This document shows positions 24,164 through 33,383 of a stretch of DNA of 64,000 nucleotides, piece after piece (the stretch's first letter is position 1; every line of letters starts with the position of its first letter). The position numbers were made by a program, and so were the translations under genes. Location: contig NZ_JAFCJK010000009.1 of the NCBI RefSeq assembly GCF_018131005.1, positions 225,349-289,348 of the forward strand. The letters run 5' to 3'. The notes below the pieces were generated by a model. The model saw only the letters and a program-made list of their open reading frames with translations. It ran no database searches and had not been told where the DNA came from. Source of the DNA: Bradyrhizobium lablabi (GTDB taxonomy: Bacteria; Pseudomonadota; Alphaproteobacteria; Rhizobiales; Xanthobacteraceae).

Positions 24164-26524
24164 ATGACGGCCGGTAGACAGACGAGGCGGCGGTTCGACG
24201 CGCCGCTGGCCGAACTGACAGCAGAAGCCGCGGCCTTGCGGGATTCCGCGCACGGCCGACTGCTCTCCTACTCGCGCAAGGTCTTCATTCCCCTCACCAA
24301 GCTCTGCCGCGATGTCTGCCACTACTGCACATTTGCGCAGGTGCCCCGCAAGGGCAGGCCCATCTACCTCTCACCCGGCGAGGTGCTCGCCATCGCCCGC
24401 GCCGGCGCAGCCGCAGGGTGCACCGAGGCGCTGTTCACGCTGGGCGACAAGCCCGAGCTGCGATACCAGGCCGCGCGCGACGCATTGAAGGCGCTCGGTC
24501 ATGAAACTACGATCTCCTATCTGACCGCGATGTGCGCGCTCGTCCTGCGCGAGACTGGATTGCTGCCGCATGCCAATCCCGGCGTGATGACGCGCGAGGA
24601 GGTCGCAAGCCTGCGCAAGGTGACGGCCAGCCAGGGCATCATGCTGGAGTCGACCAGCGAGCGGCTCTGCGACCGTGGTGGCGTCCACTACGGTTCTCCC
24701 GACAAACATCCCGCAGTCAGGCTGGAGACCCTGCGTCTGGCCGGCGAACTGAAGGTTCCCTTCACGACTGGCATCCTGATCGGGATCGGCGAAACACGCG
24801 ACGAGCGGATCGACGCGCTGGAGGCGATTGCCGATCTTCACGCCGCTCATGGTCATGTCCAGGAGGTCATCGTCCAGAACTTTCGGGCCAAGCCCGACAC
24901 CAGACTCGCCGATTCGGAGGAACCCGATCTCGAGGACCTCTTGTGGACAATCGCGACAGCGCGCCTGATTCTCGGGCCCGGCATGAATATCCAGGCTCCG
25001 CCAAATCTGTCGCCGGGAGTCTATCAAAAGCTGATCGACGCGGGACTCAACGACTGGGGCGGGCTCTCACCGGTCACGCCCGATCACGTGAACCCGGAAG
25101 CACCGTGGCCTGCGATTGCCGAGCTCGCCCGCAAGAGCGCGGACACCGGCAAGCTGCTAGTGAACCGCCTGCCCGTCTACCCTGCTTATGCGCGTGCCGC
25201 CGACATTTGGCTCGCTCCCGATATTGCCGCTCGCGTGCGGAGCATGAGCGACACTGAAGGTTTTGCGCGCGACGACGACTGGGCACCGGGTAATACCAAG
25301 CCGCCACCGGCGCCGTTGGTGCTTGCTAGCAGTGTCGATGCCGGCATCGCCGGAATCATCGAGCGTGCCACATCCGGCGAACGGCTTGCTTTGAACGACA
25401 TCGTGCGTTTGTTTGCGGCACGCGACGCCGACTACCGGCACATCACGCAGGCTGCCGACGCGCTCCGACGCGCGGTCAGTGGCGCCGTCGTGCGCTACGT
25501 TGTCAACCGCAACATCAATTACACGAACATCTGCTACTTCCGATGCAAGTTCTGCGCTTTCTCGAAGGGCCGCACGCACGAGGGTCTGCGCGGTTCGCCT
25601 TATGATCTCGCCATCGAGGAAATCACACGCCGTGCGATCGAGGCGTGGGATCGCGGGGCAACGGAAGTGTGCCTGCAGGGCGGCATCCATCCCGACTACA
25701 CCGGGGCAACTTACGAAGCCATCTGCCGGGCAATCAAGGCGGTCGTCCCCGCGATGCACATCCATGCGTTCTCGGCTCTGGAGGTGACGCAAGGTGCGGC
25801 CACGGTCGGACTGCCGATTGAGGCGTTCCTCGCGAAGCTGATGGCGGCTGGTCTCGGCACCCTGCCCGGAACGGCGGCCGAAATTCTCGACGATGAGATA
25901 CGCGCCATCATCTGCCCCGACAAGATCAACACCAGGCAATGGCTGGACGTACAGCGCGCCGCCCACCGGGTGGGATTGCGCACCACCTCGACCATCATGT
26001 ATGGACACGTCGAGACCTCTCGTTCGTGGGCGAAACATCTCCTCGCGTTGCGCGATTTGCAGGCGGAAACCGGCGGCTTCACCGAGTTCGTGCCGCTCCC
26101 CTTCGTTCACATGGAAGCGCCGATGTACCGCCTCGGCATGGCCCGTCCCGGCCCGACGCTCCGCGAAGCCGTGCTTATGCACTCCATCGGGCGGCTCGCC
26201 CTGCATCCGCTGATCTCAAACATCCAGACCTCCTGGGTGAAGATGGGCCTGGCCGGCGCCGCCGTCTGCCTGAAGTCGGGCGCAAACGATCTCGGTGGCA
26301 CGCTGATGAACGAGAGCATCTCCCGCGCCGCCGGCACCCAGCACGGCCAAGAGTTTCCGCCGCACGAGATGGAAGCGCTCATCCGCTCGATTGGCCGCGA
26401 ACCGATGCAACGCGACACTTTGTATCGGCCGGCGCCAGAAGAACGTCGAGCGGCATCAATGACCCCGGCCGATCTCGAGCCGGTCGTGCTGACGCCGCCA
26501 CGCAGGAAGGCGGCGGTCGGTTAG
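24164..26524 (+). CDS. fbiC: 7,8-didemethyl-8-hydroxy-5-deazariboflavin (FO) synthase, CofG-CofH fusion
   Basis: 786 aa with two radical-SAM modules. The N-terminal CofG half has C48-x3-C52-x2-C55 (CRDVCHYC). The C-terminal CofH half has C457-x3-C461-x2-C464 (CYFRCKFC), each holding a 4Fe-4S cluster. Together they make FO, the deazaflavin chromophore of coenzyme F420, from tyrosine and 5-amino-6-ribitylaminouracil. The fused form is typical of actinobacteria and of some proteobacteria. GGGGGAGACG precedes the ATG. The last 4 nt overlap the convergent cofC gene. Confidence 0.95.
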   Translation: MTAGRQTRRRFDAPLAELTAEAAALRDSAHGRLLSYSRKVFIPLTKLCRDVCHYCTFAQVPRKGRPIYLSPGEVLAIARAGAAAGCTEALFTLGDKPELRYQAARDALKALGHETTISYLTAMCALVLRETGLLPHANPGVMTREEVASLRKVTASQGIMLESTSERLCDRGGVHYGSPDKHPAVRLETLRLAGELKVPFTTGILIGIGETRDERIDALEAIADLHAAHGHVQEVIVQNFRAKPDTRLADSEEPDLEDLLWTIATARLILGPGMNIQAPPNLSPGVYQKLIDAGLNDWGGLSPVTPDHVNPEAPWPAIAELARKSADTGKLLVNRLPVYPAYARAADIWLAPDIAARVRSMSDTEGFARDDDWAPGNTKPPPAPLVLASSVDAGIAGIIERATSGERLALNDIVRLFAARDADYRHITQAADALRRAVSGAVVRYVVNRNINYTNICYFRCKFCAFSKGRTHEGLRGSPYDLAIEEITRRAIEAWDRGATEVCLQGGIHPDYTGATYEAICRAIKAVVPAMHIHAFSALEVTQGAATVGLPIEAFLAKLMAAGLGTLPGTAAEILDDEIRAIICPDKINTRQWLDVQRAAHRVGLRTTSTIMYGHVETSRSWAKHLLALRDLQAETGGFTEFVPLPFVHMEAPMYRLGMARPGPTLREAVLMHSIGRLALHPLISNIQTSWVKMGLAGAAVCLKSGANDLGGTLMNESISRAAGTQHGQEFPPHEMEALIRSIGREPMQRDTLYRPAPEERRAASMTPADLEPVVLTPPRRKAAVG

Positions 26525-27198
26525 GCGATGCCCCGCCTGGCCAACAGCGCGGGCACGCCAAGTTCCTCGAGCAGCGTGCGCGTGCGCGTGCCGGCTGACT
26601 GCGGCAGACGCAGGAAGAGCGCCAGGTCGATCGGATGGTCGATATCAATTGCGATTCCGGGTTGACGGATCACCGTCGGCTCAATGCCTTGAAGACGCGC
26701 GGCCTCAAGGTGCGGGAAGTAGCTGTTATCGCCGAAGCGAAGCGGCACCGATTCCGGCGGCGAGCAGACCACGGCGTTAGATCCGAGATCGTCATGCGCC
26801 GGTGAAATCGTAAAAGAGGGCGCTGCGAGATGCGCCGACAATATTGCGTCTATCTCGCTTGCGCGGACGGCTGGAATGTCGCCAGGCATCGTGATCATGC
26901 CGCCGCGTCCTTCGCCCGCGAGAAGGCGGCGGCCGGCGTTGACGCTGCCAGTGTGTCCGTCGCGCGCGCCCTCGGTCACGATCCGCGCGCCGACCTTTTC
27001 ACCAAACGTCGTCGCATGCGGATCGAGCGTGACGATCACCACACCGGCGAGACACCGGGAGCCGATCACTGCGTCGAATACGTCCGTCAGCATGGTCTCG
27101 GCGAGACAATGACGTTCTTGCGGCGACAACAGGCTCGACAGCCGATGCTTGGCGCCAATGAACTCTTTGACTGGAATGACAGCCCAGATGTTGCTCAT
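26521..27198 (-). CDS. cofC: F420 biosynthesis guanylyltransferase (CofC/FbiD)
   Basis: 225 aa, nucleotidyltransferase fold. 'WAVIPVKEFIGAKHRLSSLL' gives the N-terminal P-loop-like VKxxxxAKxRL motif, followed by 'MITMPGDIPAVRASEI' and 'SNAVVCSPPESVPLRFGDNS', all family hallmarks. It activates phospholactate, phosphoenolpyruvate or 3-phosphoglycerate with GTP for transfer to FO; the substrate cannot be told from sequence alone. The ATG overlaps the cofD stop (ATGA). Last gene of the fgd-cofE-cofD-cofC operon. Confidence 0.92.
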   Translation of the reverse strand: MSNIWAVIPVKEFIGAKHRLSSLLSPQERHCLAETMLTDVFDAVIGSRCLAGVVIVTLDPHATTFGEKVGARIVTEGARDGHTGSVNAGRRLLAGEGRGGMITMPGDIPAVRASEIDAILSAHLAAPSFTISPAHDDLGSNAVVCSPPESVPLRFGDNSYFPHLEAARLQGIEPTVIRQPGIAIDIDHPIDLALFLRLPQSAGTRTRTLLEELGVPALLARRGIA

Positions 27199-28139
27199 CG
27201 CGAGGCCAGTGCTTCCGCAGCGTCGAGCGTCACGCGTGCCAGCGTCTCCCTGTCATGCAGACTCGTCATCAGGGTTTTGGCGATCGTGATCCGCGCGCCG
27301 ACCTTGCCGATCGCGGCGTCGGCGTGGTCGACGACAAAACCATCAAGCAGGTCGCCATAGCGCGCGGCAACGCCAGCGGCACTGGCCTCCAGACCGAGTT
27401 CGCCCATCATCTTTGCAGTCGGACCCTTGACTGCCTGCCCGCCGATAATGGGCGAGACCGCAACGACTGGTGCGTCGCTCACCTTGATCGCTTCTCGCAT
27501 GCCTGACATCGCGAGAATCGGCTCGATGCTGATGAAGGGATTGGACGGACAGATGATCACGGCCCGCACATCGCCCGAACGCAGCGCCGCCATTATGTCG
27601 GCCTGGGGGCGCGCGAGCGTCGCACCGTCGAAAGTCAATTCATGGACAACTGGCCGGCACTGCTGGCGCACGAAGTAGTCCTGGAAGTCGATCCAGCCCG
27701 CGTCGCTGCGCAAGCGGGTCCGCACGCGGTCGTCGCTCATCGGCACCACGCGAACACCAATGCCGAGACGTCGGCAAATGTCTGATGTCACCTCGGACAG
27801 TGTCTGCCCCAAGCGCAGGCGACGCGTGCGCTCGACATGCAGCGCGAGATCGCGATCGCCGAGCCGAAACCAGTCCTCGCCGCCGAGCTCGCCGATGCTG
27901 TCCATGAACGACCACGTCTCGTCACGCCGGCCCCATCCGGTGACGGGATTGTCGAGACCAGCAAGAACATAGGTCAACGTGTCGACGTCGGGCGAGATAC
28001 TCAGTCCAAGATGCTCGAAATCGTCGCCGGTGTTGGCGACCACGAGCAGCTCGTCGGCCGGTAATACTCGGCTCAGACCGAGCGCCAGTTTCGCGCCGCC
28101 GACCCCGCCGGATAGCGCCACAACAAGTCGTTTGCTCAT
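27195..28139 (-). CDS. cofD: 2-phospho-L-lactate transferase (CofD/FbiA)
   Basis: 314 aa from the ATG at 28139, which overlaps the cofE stop as ATGA; an upstream start at 28202 would run into cofE. 'VVALSGGVGGAKLALGLSRV' is the family N terminus, followed by 'VVANTGDDFEHLGLSISPDV', 'NPVTGWGRRDETW' and 'IICPSNPFISIEPILA'. It transfers the activated phospholactyl-type group to FO, producing F420-0 or dehydro-F420-0. Length is normal. Confidence 0.95.
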   Translation of the reverse strand: MSKRLVVALSGGVGGAKLALGLSRVLPADELLVVANTGDDFEHLGLSISPDVDTLTYVLAGLDNPVTGWGRRDETWSFMDSIGELGGEDWFRLGDRDLALHVERTRRLRLGQTLSEVTSDICRRLGIGVRVVPMSDDRVRTRLRSDAGWIDFQDYFVRQQCRPVVHELTFDGATLARPQADIMAALRSGDVRAVIICPSNPFISIEPILAMSGMREAIKVSDAPVVAVSPIIGGQAVKGPTAKMMGELGLEASAAGVAARYGDLLDGFVVDHADAAIGKVGARITIAKTLMTSLHDRETLARVTLDAAEALASR

Positions 28140-28909
28140 CGGAACATGTCCTCGGCGGCCGGGCGCACCAGCTCGGAGGCCGCATTGTTGGGACCCCGCC
28201 ACGTCAGGCCGCGCACGACCACGACAGGCCGGCGTTCGGCACCCTGGCCCATCACGAGCGAGGCTGCAGCGGCGATCTCGTCCGCATGCCCGGTGATGCT
28301 AACCTGAAGCGCGCGGCCGAACAGATCGGGCGAGCCACGCAAATCCATCAGCGATGGAACGCCGGCGGCACCAATCGCCACACCGCAGGTGCCGCGCCGC
28401 CAAGCACGGCCAAAACTGTCGCTGATGACCACGGCCACCGTCACACCGAACTTTTCCGACAGGCGCCCGCGCAATATCGCCGCGGTGCCGTCTGGATCGA
28501 CCGGCAGCAGCAGCGCGCGCTGGGGCTCATCGGGCGAGGCCACATTGGATTGGTCGATGCCCGCATTGGCCATCACGAAGCCCAGCCGATGCTCGACGAT
28601 CAGAATACCGGGCCTCGCCCGCACGACCCGCACCGATTCCGACAGGATCAGCTCGACGAGACGCGGATCTTTCTGGACTTTCGCAGCGAGTTCGATCGCT
28701 TCAGTCGAGGGTTCGACAGTTGCGAGATCAACCATGCGCCCTTCAGCCTTGGACACGATCTTCTGCGTCAGCACGAAGACGTCGCCGCCACGCGGTGAGA
28801 TGTCGCCGCGCGCCAGCCCCTGGCCGATCAACGAGACGAGATCGTCGCCCTTGCGCACCAGCGGAATACCCGGGACGGCGAGGATCTCGACGGCGTTGCT
28901 ACGTGTCAT
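28136..28909 (-). CDS. cofE: Coenzyme F420-0:L-glutamate ligase (CofE)
   Basis: 257 aa from the ATG at 28909. It contains 'DVFVLTQKIVSKAEGRMVDL', 'VRARPGILIVEHRLGFVMAN', 'ISDSFGRAWRRGTCGVAIGA' and a C-terminal 'QGAERRPVVVVRGL', all typical of CofE. It adds gamma-linked glutamates to F420-0 with GTP. It is the single-domain form; the nitroreductase-like C-terminal domain of mycobacterial FbiB, which reduces dehydro-F420-0, is absent. It starts 17 nt after the fgd-like gene. Confidence 0.94.
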   Translation of the reverse strand: MTRSNAVEILAVPGIPLVRKGDDLVSLIGQGLARGDISPRGGDVFVLTQKIVSKAEGRMVDLATVEPSTEAIELAAKVQKDPRLVELILSESVRVVRARPGILIVEHRLGFVMANAGIDQSNVASPDEPQRALLLPVDPDGTAAILRGRLSEKFGVTVAVVISDSFGRAWRRGTCGVAIGAAGVPSLMDLRGSPDLFGRALQVSITGHADEIAAAASLVMGQGAERRPVVVVRGLTWRGPNNAASELVRPAAEDMFR

Positions 28910-28926
28910 CGGCCGGTCCCGCGCAC

Positions 28927-29931
28927 TCAATCAAAACGCTTGCGCAGTCGCGGCAGCACGTGTTCGCCATAGAGCTTCAGGAAGCGCGCCTGGTCCGGTC
29001 CCGGTGCGTGGAAGACCAGATTCCGGAAGCCGAGACCGACGTAGTAACCAACCCGGTCGACGTGCTCGTCGGCGTCACTGGACACGATCCATCGGCTGGC
29101 GGCGCGCTCGAGCGGCAACGCGTCGGCAAGGTGCTGCATCTCGACGGGATCCTCCACTGTCATCTTCTCTTCCGGCGTCAGCGCCAGCGCCGCCCAGTGG
29201 CGCGTGTCCTCGAGCGCACGCACCTTGTCGGTGTCGAACGACACCTTGACCTCGATCATGCGATCGTAGGACCGCGACGGATCCTCCGAGGCCGCAATTC
29301 CTTCGGCAACCTTCGGCAACAGCGTCTGGGTGTACAGCTCCGGCTTCTTGCCGCTGGTGCAGATGAACCCATCCGCGGAGCGGCCGGCGTAGCGCGCCAC
29401 CAGGGCACCCGCGGCTGCGACATAGATCGGCACTGGCGTGTCGGGACGGTCGTAGATCGTCGCCTTGTCGGTTTTGTAGTACTGACCTTCGAAGCTGACC
29501 CGCTCCTGCGTCCAGAGTGCTCGTATCAGCGCGACGGATTCACGCAGGCGAGCGAAGCGCTCCTTGAAGTCCGGCCAGGGCTGGCCGGTCGAAGGCACTT
29601 CGTTGAGCCCTTCGCCGGTACCGATGCCGAGCACGACCCGTTCGGGGAACATCGCGCCCATCGTGCCGAACGCCTGGGCGACGATGGACGGATGGTAGCG
29701 AAACGTCGGCGTCAGCACGCTGGTGCCCATGACGACGCGCGACGTTGTAGCGCCCAGTGCGCCCAGCCAAGTTAGCGAGAATGGCGCATGGCCGTCGACA
29801 TGCTTCCACGGCTGAAAGTGGTCGCTGATGAAGACCGAATCGAAGCCGACTTCCTCGGCAAGGCACGAGAAGCGCAGCAACTTGCCCGGCGCGAACTGCT
29901 CCGCCGATGCCTTGTATCCGAGCTTGATCAC
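28927..29931 (-). CDS. F420-dependent glucose-6-phosphate dehydrogenase-like protein
   Basis: 334 aa from a GTG at 29931, preceded by AGGAGAGGTGCG; the family starts 'IKLGYKASAEQFAPGKLL'. Further hallmarks: 'ISDHFQPWKHVDGHAPFSLT', 'VVLGIGTGEGLNEVPSTGQP' and 'FICTSGKKPELYTQTLLPKV'. These match the Fgd/LLM subfamily that reduces F420 with a sugar phosphate or another hydride donor. As first gene of the cof operon it probably supplies reduced F420. The true substrate could differ; related proteins oxidise alcohols or hydroxymycolic acids. Confidence 0.85.
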   Translation of the reverse strand: MIKLGYKASAEQFAPGKLLRFSCLAEEVGFDSVFISDHFQPWKHVDGHAPFSLTWLGALGATTSRVVMGTSVLTPTFRYHPSIVAQAFGTMGAMFPERVVLGIGTGEGLNEVPSTGQPWPDFKERFARLRESVALIRALWTQERVSFEGQYYKTDKATIYDRPDTPVPIYVAAAGALVARYAGRSADGFICTSGKKPELYTQTLLPKVAEGIAASEDPSRSYDRMIEVKVSFDTDKVRALEDTRHWAALALTPEEKMTVEDPVEMQHLADALPLERAASRWIVSSDADEHVDRVGYYVGLGFRNLVFHAPGPDQARFLKLYGEHVLPRLRKRFD

Positions 29932-30037
29932 CGCACCTCTCCTGGCTGGCGCCGGTCGATGCCGATGCCGTAGTACCCGCCGCGGAAGTCTATAGACTAG
30001 AGGGAAGCCGGCAACCAGCCAAAGTGAGGAAATGACC

Positions 30038-30928
30038 ATGCATCTCGGACTTGCCTTGCCTTTCGGCGACATCGGTGGCGATGGCCCGATCGTGCGCGAA
30101 TTCGCTGAGCTCGCCGAGGCCGAAGGCTACGATGGCCTGACGCTGGCGGACCACGTGCTCGGCGGCAACCCGGCGAACCCCGCCAGCGGCCGTGCGGGTG
30201 GGCTCGGCCTGTTTCACGATCCATTCGTAGCGTTCGGATTCATCGCTGCCTGCACGAAAAAGGTCGAGCTCTCGACCCAAGTGCTAATTCTCGCGCAGCG
30301 CCAGACGGTGCTGGTTGCCAAGCAGGCTGCTAGTCTCGACGTGCTCAGCGGCGGCCGCTTCCGCTTCGGCGTCGGCGTCGGCTGGAACGAGTTGGAGTTC
30401 GTCGGCCTCAACGAGAATTTCCACAATAGGGGCAAGCGATCCGAGGAACAGGTCCAGGTGATGAAAGCGCTGTGGGCCGATCCCTATGTTACATTCGAGG
30501 GCAAGTGGCACCGCCTCCCAGACGCCGGCATCAATCCCCGGCCACCAAGCCGTAAAATTCCGCTCTGGTTCGGCGGCCATATGGACGTGACGCTGCAGCG
30601 GATCGCAAAGTGGGGCGACGGCTGGATGATGCTGTCCGAGCCGCCGGGGCCCAAGGCGGTTGCCGAATTCGACAAACTGCGCCGCCTGGTGGAAGCCGAG
30701 GGACGCGACCCGGCCTCAGTTGGTCTCGAAGTCTGGACGTCAACCGGCACTGGCACGGAGAAGGATTGGCGCGAGGAAATCGGCTTCTGGAAGAAGGCGG
30801 GTGTCACGCATGTCACGCTGCACAACACTTTTGGCGGCTATCACCACAAGCGCATGGCGGGCCGGAGCATGAGCGACCATGTAAATGCCATGCGCCGCTA
30901 CCGCAACGCCATCGCCGACCTGCTCTGA
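30038..30928 (+). CDS. LLM-class F420-dependent oxidoreductase
   Basis: 296 aa. The ATG at 30038 has GAGGA 8 nt upstream; an ATG at 30032 is too close to it. LLM signatures: 'YDGLTLADHVLGGNP', 'VAKQAASLDVLSGGRFRFGV', 'GVGWNELEFVGLNENFHNRG' and 'RKIPLWFGGHMD'. It is divergent from the fgd-cof operon, with about 105 nt between, which must hold both promoters. Likely uses the F420H2 made here; substrate unknown. Confidence 0.85.
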   Translation: MHLGLALPFGDIGGDGPIVREFAELAEAEGYDGLTLADHVLGGNPANPASGRAGGLGLFHDPFVAFGFIAACTKKVELSTQVLILAQRQTVLVAKQAASLDVLSGGRFRFGVGVGWNELEFVGLNENFHNRGKRSEEQVQVMKALWADPYVTFEGKWHRLPDAGINPRPPSRKIPLWFGGHMDVTLQRIAKWGDGWMMLSEPPGPKAVAEFDKLRRLVEAEGRDPASVGLEVWTSTGTGTEKDWREEIGFWKKAGVTHVTLHNTFGGYHHKRMAGRSMSDHVNAMRRYRNAIADLL

Positions 30929-30942
30929 GGACCGGCGAGCGC

Positions 30943-31655
30943 TCAGGTATCGACGAGCGCGGCCAGCATGCAGTCGCGAGCGCCGAAATCGCCGTCGGCG
31001 TGGACGGCAGACAGACATGCGTGGCGCCGGCCGTGAGGTGCGCCCGCATGCCGCGCCTGATCGTCTCGGCGTCACCCGAGAATACCATCGCATCGATGAA
31101 CCGGTCACTGCCACCGTCGGCCAGGTCAGCCTCGGTAAAGCCCTGACGGAGCCAGCTGTTGCGATAATTCGGCAGCACCATGTAACGCGACAGTCACTTG
31201 CGTCCGAGCGCCCGCGCCTTCGCGAAATCGGTTCAAGCGTGACCTTCTGCTCCACTGCGAGCCACTTCGAAGACCCGAGGATCGCGGCCGCTTGGGTCGT
31301 GCTACGGCGTCACGTTGTATGGGACGGCGCCACGCGACTTGGCATCGCTCAGCGCCAGCGGTTTCTCGTAGCGATGGCCGCATACACCTTCGACCATCGG
31401 AATGTGACCGACGCCGAGACAGAGAATGAACTGGCCGCCGTAGAGCGTGTTCAGTGAGACCATAGCGCGCTGGGCGGTGAAGGAACCGCGCGCATAGATG
31501 TTAGCGATCGAACTACCGATCGTCAGCTTCTCTCTGCTCGATGGCAGACAGGCCGCCAGCACCATCGACTCGCAGCCCCGCGATTCCGGGTACAAGCGGC
31601 CGGGTAGCCGTTGTTCTCGACCATGATCGCATCCGTGAACTGATTTAGGAGCAAG
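30943..31655 (-). pseudogene. Frameshifted LLM-class F420-dependent oxidoreductase
   Basis: Pieces in different minus-strand frames give 'FTDAIMVENNGYPA', 'IGSSIANIYARGSFTAQRAM', 'LGVGHIPMVEGVCGHRYEKP', 'LPNYRNSWLRQGFTEADLAD' and 'IRRGMRAHLTAGATHVCL', with the natural stop at 30943. The order matches an LLM oxidoreductase subfamily, but at least two frameshifts and an internal deletion are present. Its 5' end is joined to an IS110 fragment. Confidence 0.75.
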
Positions 31656-32025
31656 GTGCCCCCCTTACATCCCGAAGAGCAACCGGCGCTGGAAGCCCTG
31701 CTTCGTTGATGAGCTGAGTTCGCTGCCGGACCAACAGGTCTCGGGTCCGAAACGCCTGGCCCGCCGCCTGCTGCTGTTGGCTCTTCACCGCCCACAAACC
31801 GCATGTTGGGCGATGCGTCGCTTCGCAGATCGCTTCGGCATCGATCGCGTCGTTCTTCCGCCTCACAAACGGATTTACATAGGCGGGCGGGATCAGCCGA
31901 ACTTCGTGGCCAGGCAGCGTCAACTGACGGGCCCAGTGATGTGCTCCACCACATGCCTCCAGTGCTACCGTGCAACTCGGCTGGGCTGCGAAGAATTCCA
32001 GCAACTTTTCCTATCCGTTTGCTGA
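31645..32025 (-). mobile_element. IS110-family transposase, N-terminal fragment
   Basis: 'VALEACGGAHHWARQLTLPG', 'VRLIPPAYVNPFVRRKNDAI' with 'DAEAICEATHRPT', and 'RTRDLLVRQRTQLIN' are from the DEDD catalytic N-terminal domain of IS110 transposases. The C-terminal transposase_20 domain is absent and the sequence runs into the LLM relic near 31650. Inactive remnant. Confidence 0.8.
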
Positions 32026-32120
32026 ATAGACCTCACCCTTTACCCTTTTCTGTCTGCTCCATGGGCGTGGAAAACATGCCCAGAGGCGCAACTCATCGCA
32101 GATGATCACAGACCGACCGC

Positions 32121-33038
32121 TCAGCCATTGAACTGCTTAACGAGCCGATTGAACTTCTCGGGGTTCTCCATGAACATGAAATGAGCACCACCCTCGTTCT
32201 CCTCGAAGATTTCGGTCTTTGCGCCCTTGATTTGTTTCCCGATCCAGACCTGAGACTTCCAAGGAACTAGGCTCGCTTTGCCGCCCACAACCAGAGTTGG
32301 AATGTTGATCGCTGGAATGACATCTCGCCAATCGTTGGTAGCGTGATCGAATAGCAAGCGTGCCGCATATTCTCGTGGAAACTTCAAGTTCTCCTGGATC
32401 ACCCAGCTTACTGCGTCCACGGGGTACTGTTTGGTGAACATGCCGCGGATGAACCCCTCCGTGGTCTTCACGCCGTCGGGCCCCGAGAGCGCATTGACAT
32501 TTTCAACTAACGACTTGCTGTCAAAAATCGCGCCAGCGTCCTCCAACTCTTGTGCTGACCAGCCGGGGTTACTCGTGATCATCGGCATCTGATCGATTAG
32601 AATGACCTTCGACAGGCGATCGCTGCCGTACTGTTCCCAATAACCCCATATTACGGAGCACCCCATAGAGTGACCCGCCAATGTCACTCCGCCTAGATTG
32701 TTGGCCGCAAGGAAGTCGTGGACATCCGCCGACAATCGTTGAATGCGGTACCCATGGTTCGGCTTTGCGGACTCCCCATGACCACGCATGTCGAGGGCAT
32801 AGACGTGGTATTTGTCGCTCAAGCCAGTCAGCTGATATTTGAACTCCATCGCCGACTGGGACCAACCCGGAATCATCACCAAGGGGCTGCCCGAGCCGGC
32901 CTCCAAATAGTGCAACTTGACGCCGTCATTAGTTACGAACCATCCCTCCTTAAAGGTCGGTTCGGCGGCGATCGCTAAGCATGGTGCGACGATCAGTCCT
33001 AGTAGCAAAATCACTTGCGACATGGCTTTCACGCGCAT
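32121..33038 (-). CDS. Exported alpha/beta hydrolase
   Basis: 305 aa. The ATG at 33038 has GGGAGG about 10 nt upstream and starts a signal peptide (MSQVILLLGLIVAPCLAIAA). The alpha/beta-hydrolase core is clear: 'PLVMIPGWSQSAMEF' (oxyanion), 'VYALDMRGHGESAKP', nucleophile elbow GHSMGCSV, an acid in the C-terminal third, and the terminal His in 'EGGAHFMFMENP'. Predicted periplasmic esterase or lactonase-like enzyme. It lies inside the F420 locus but needs no F420 itself; a link to a substrate reduced by F420 enzymes is only an inference. Confidence 0.85.
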   Translation of the reverse strand: MRVKAMSQVILLLGLIVAPCLAIAAEPTFKEGWFVTNDGVKLHYLEAGSGSPLVMIPGWSQSAMEFKYQLTGLSDKYHVYALDMRGHGESAKPNHGYRIQRLSADVHDFLAANNLGGVTLAGHSMGCSVIWGYWEQYGSDRLSKVILIDQMPMITSNPGWSAQELEDAGAIFDSKSLVENVNALSGPDGVKTTEGFIRGMFTKQYPVDAVSWVIQENLKFPREYAARLLFDHATNDWRDVIPAINIPTLVVGGKASLVPWKSQVWIGKQIKGAKTEIFEENEGGAHFMFMENPEKFNRLVKQFNG

Positions 33039-33383
33039 GGGCCATTCCTCCCTTTAATCGCTCGTCCGACTTCTTCAGCCGTCGCCGTGGCGATATGCTA
33101 CGATAGTACTGGTATTGAGTTCCACAAGCATGCGACCGCGCTTCGGCCGGCTCGCTCTGAACCTTCCCGCTTTAAACCATCTCGGACGCCCAGCTAAGCC
33201 AGCGGTAATCTCCGGCCTTTGCTTTGATAATAGTTGGTTGTCATCGGCGCGGGCGACGGCGGGCGGCGGAGCGGCGGCGGACGTCGCTGGATACAGCGCT
33301 TCACGTCGACGAGGCCAGGCAGAGTGACAATGCCGTATGCACAGCGCCGTGCTGTCGCTTGCGGCCACCTGGCCGCACGTACC

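Noticed and set aside
25157..26206. Long minus-strand frame of 349 codons
   Set aside because: It is antisense to the CofH half of fbiC, which has complete radical-SAM motifs.
28136..28909. Full-length fbiB
   Set aside because: Only the ligase (CofE) domain is present; the nitroreductase-like C-terminal domain is missing.
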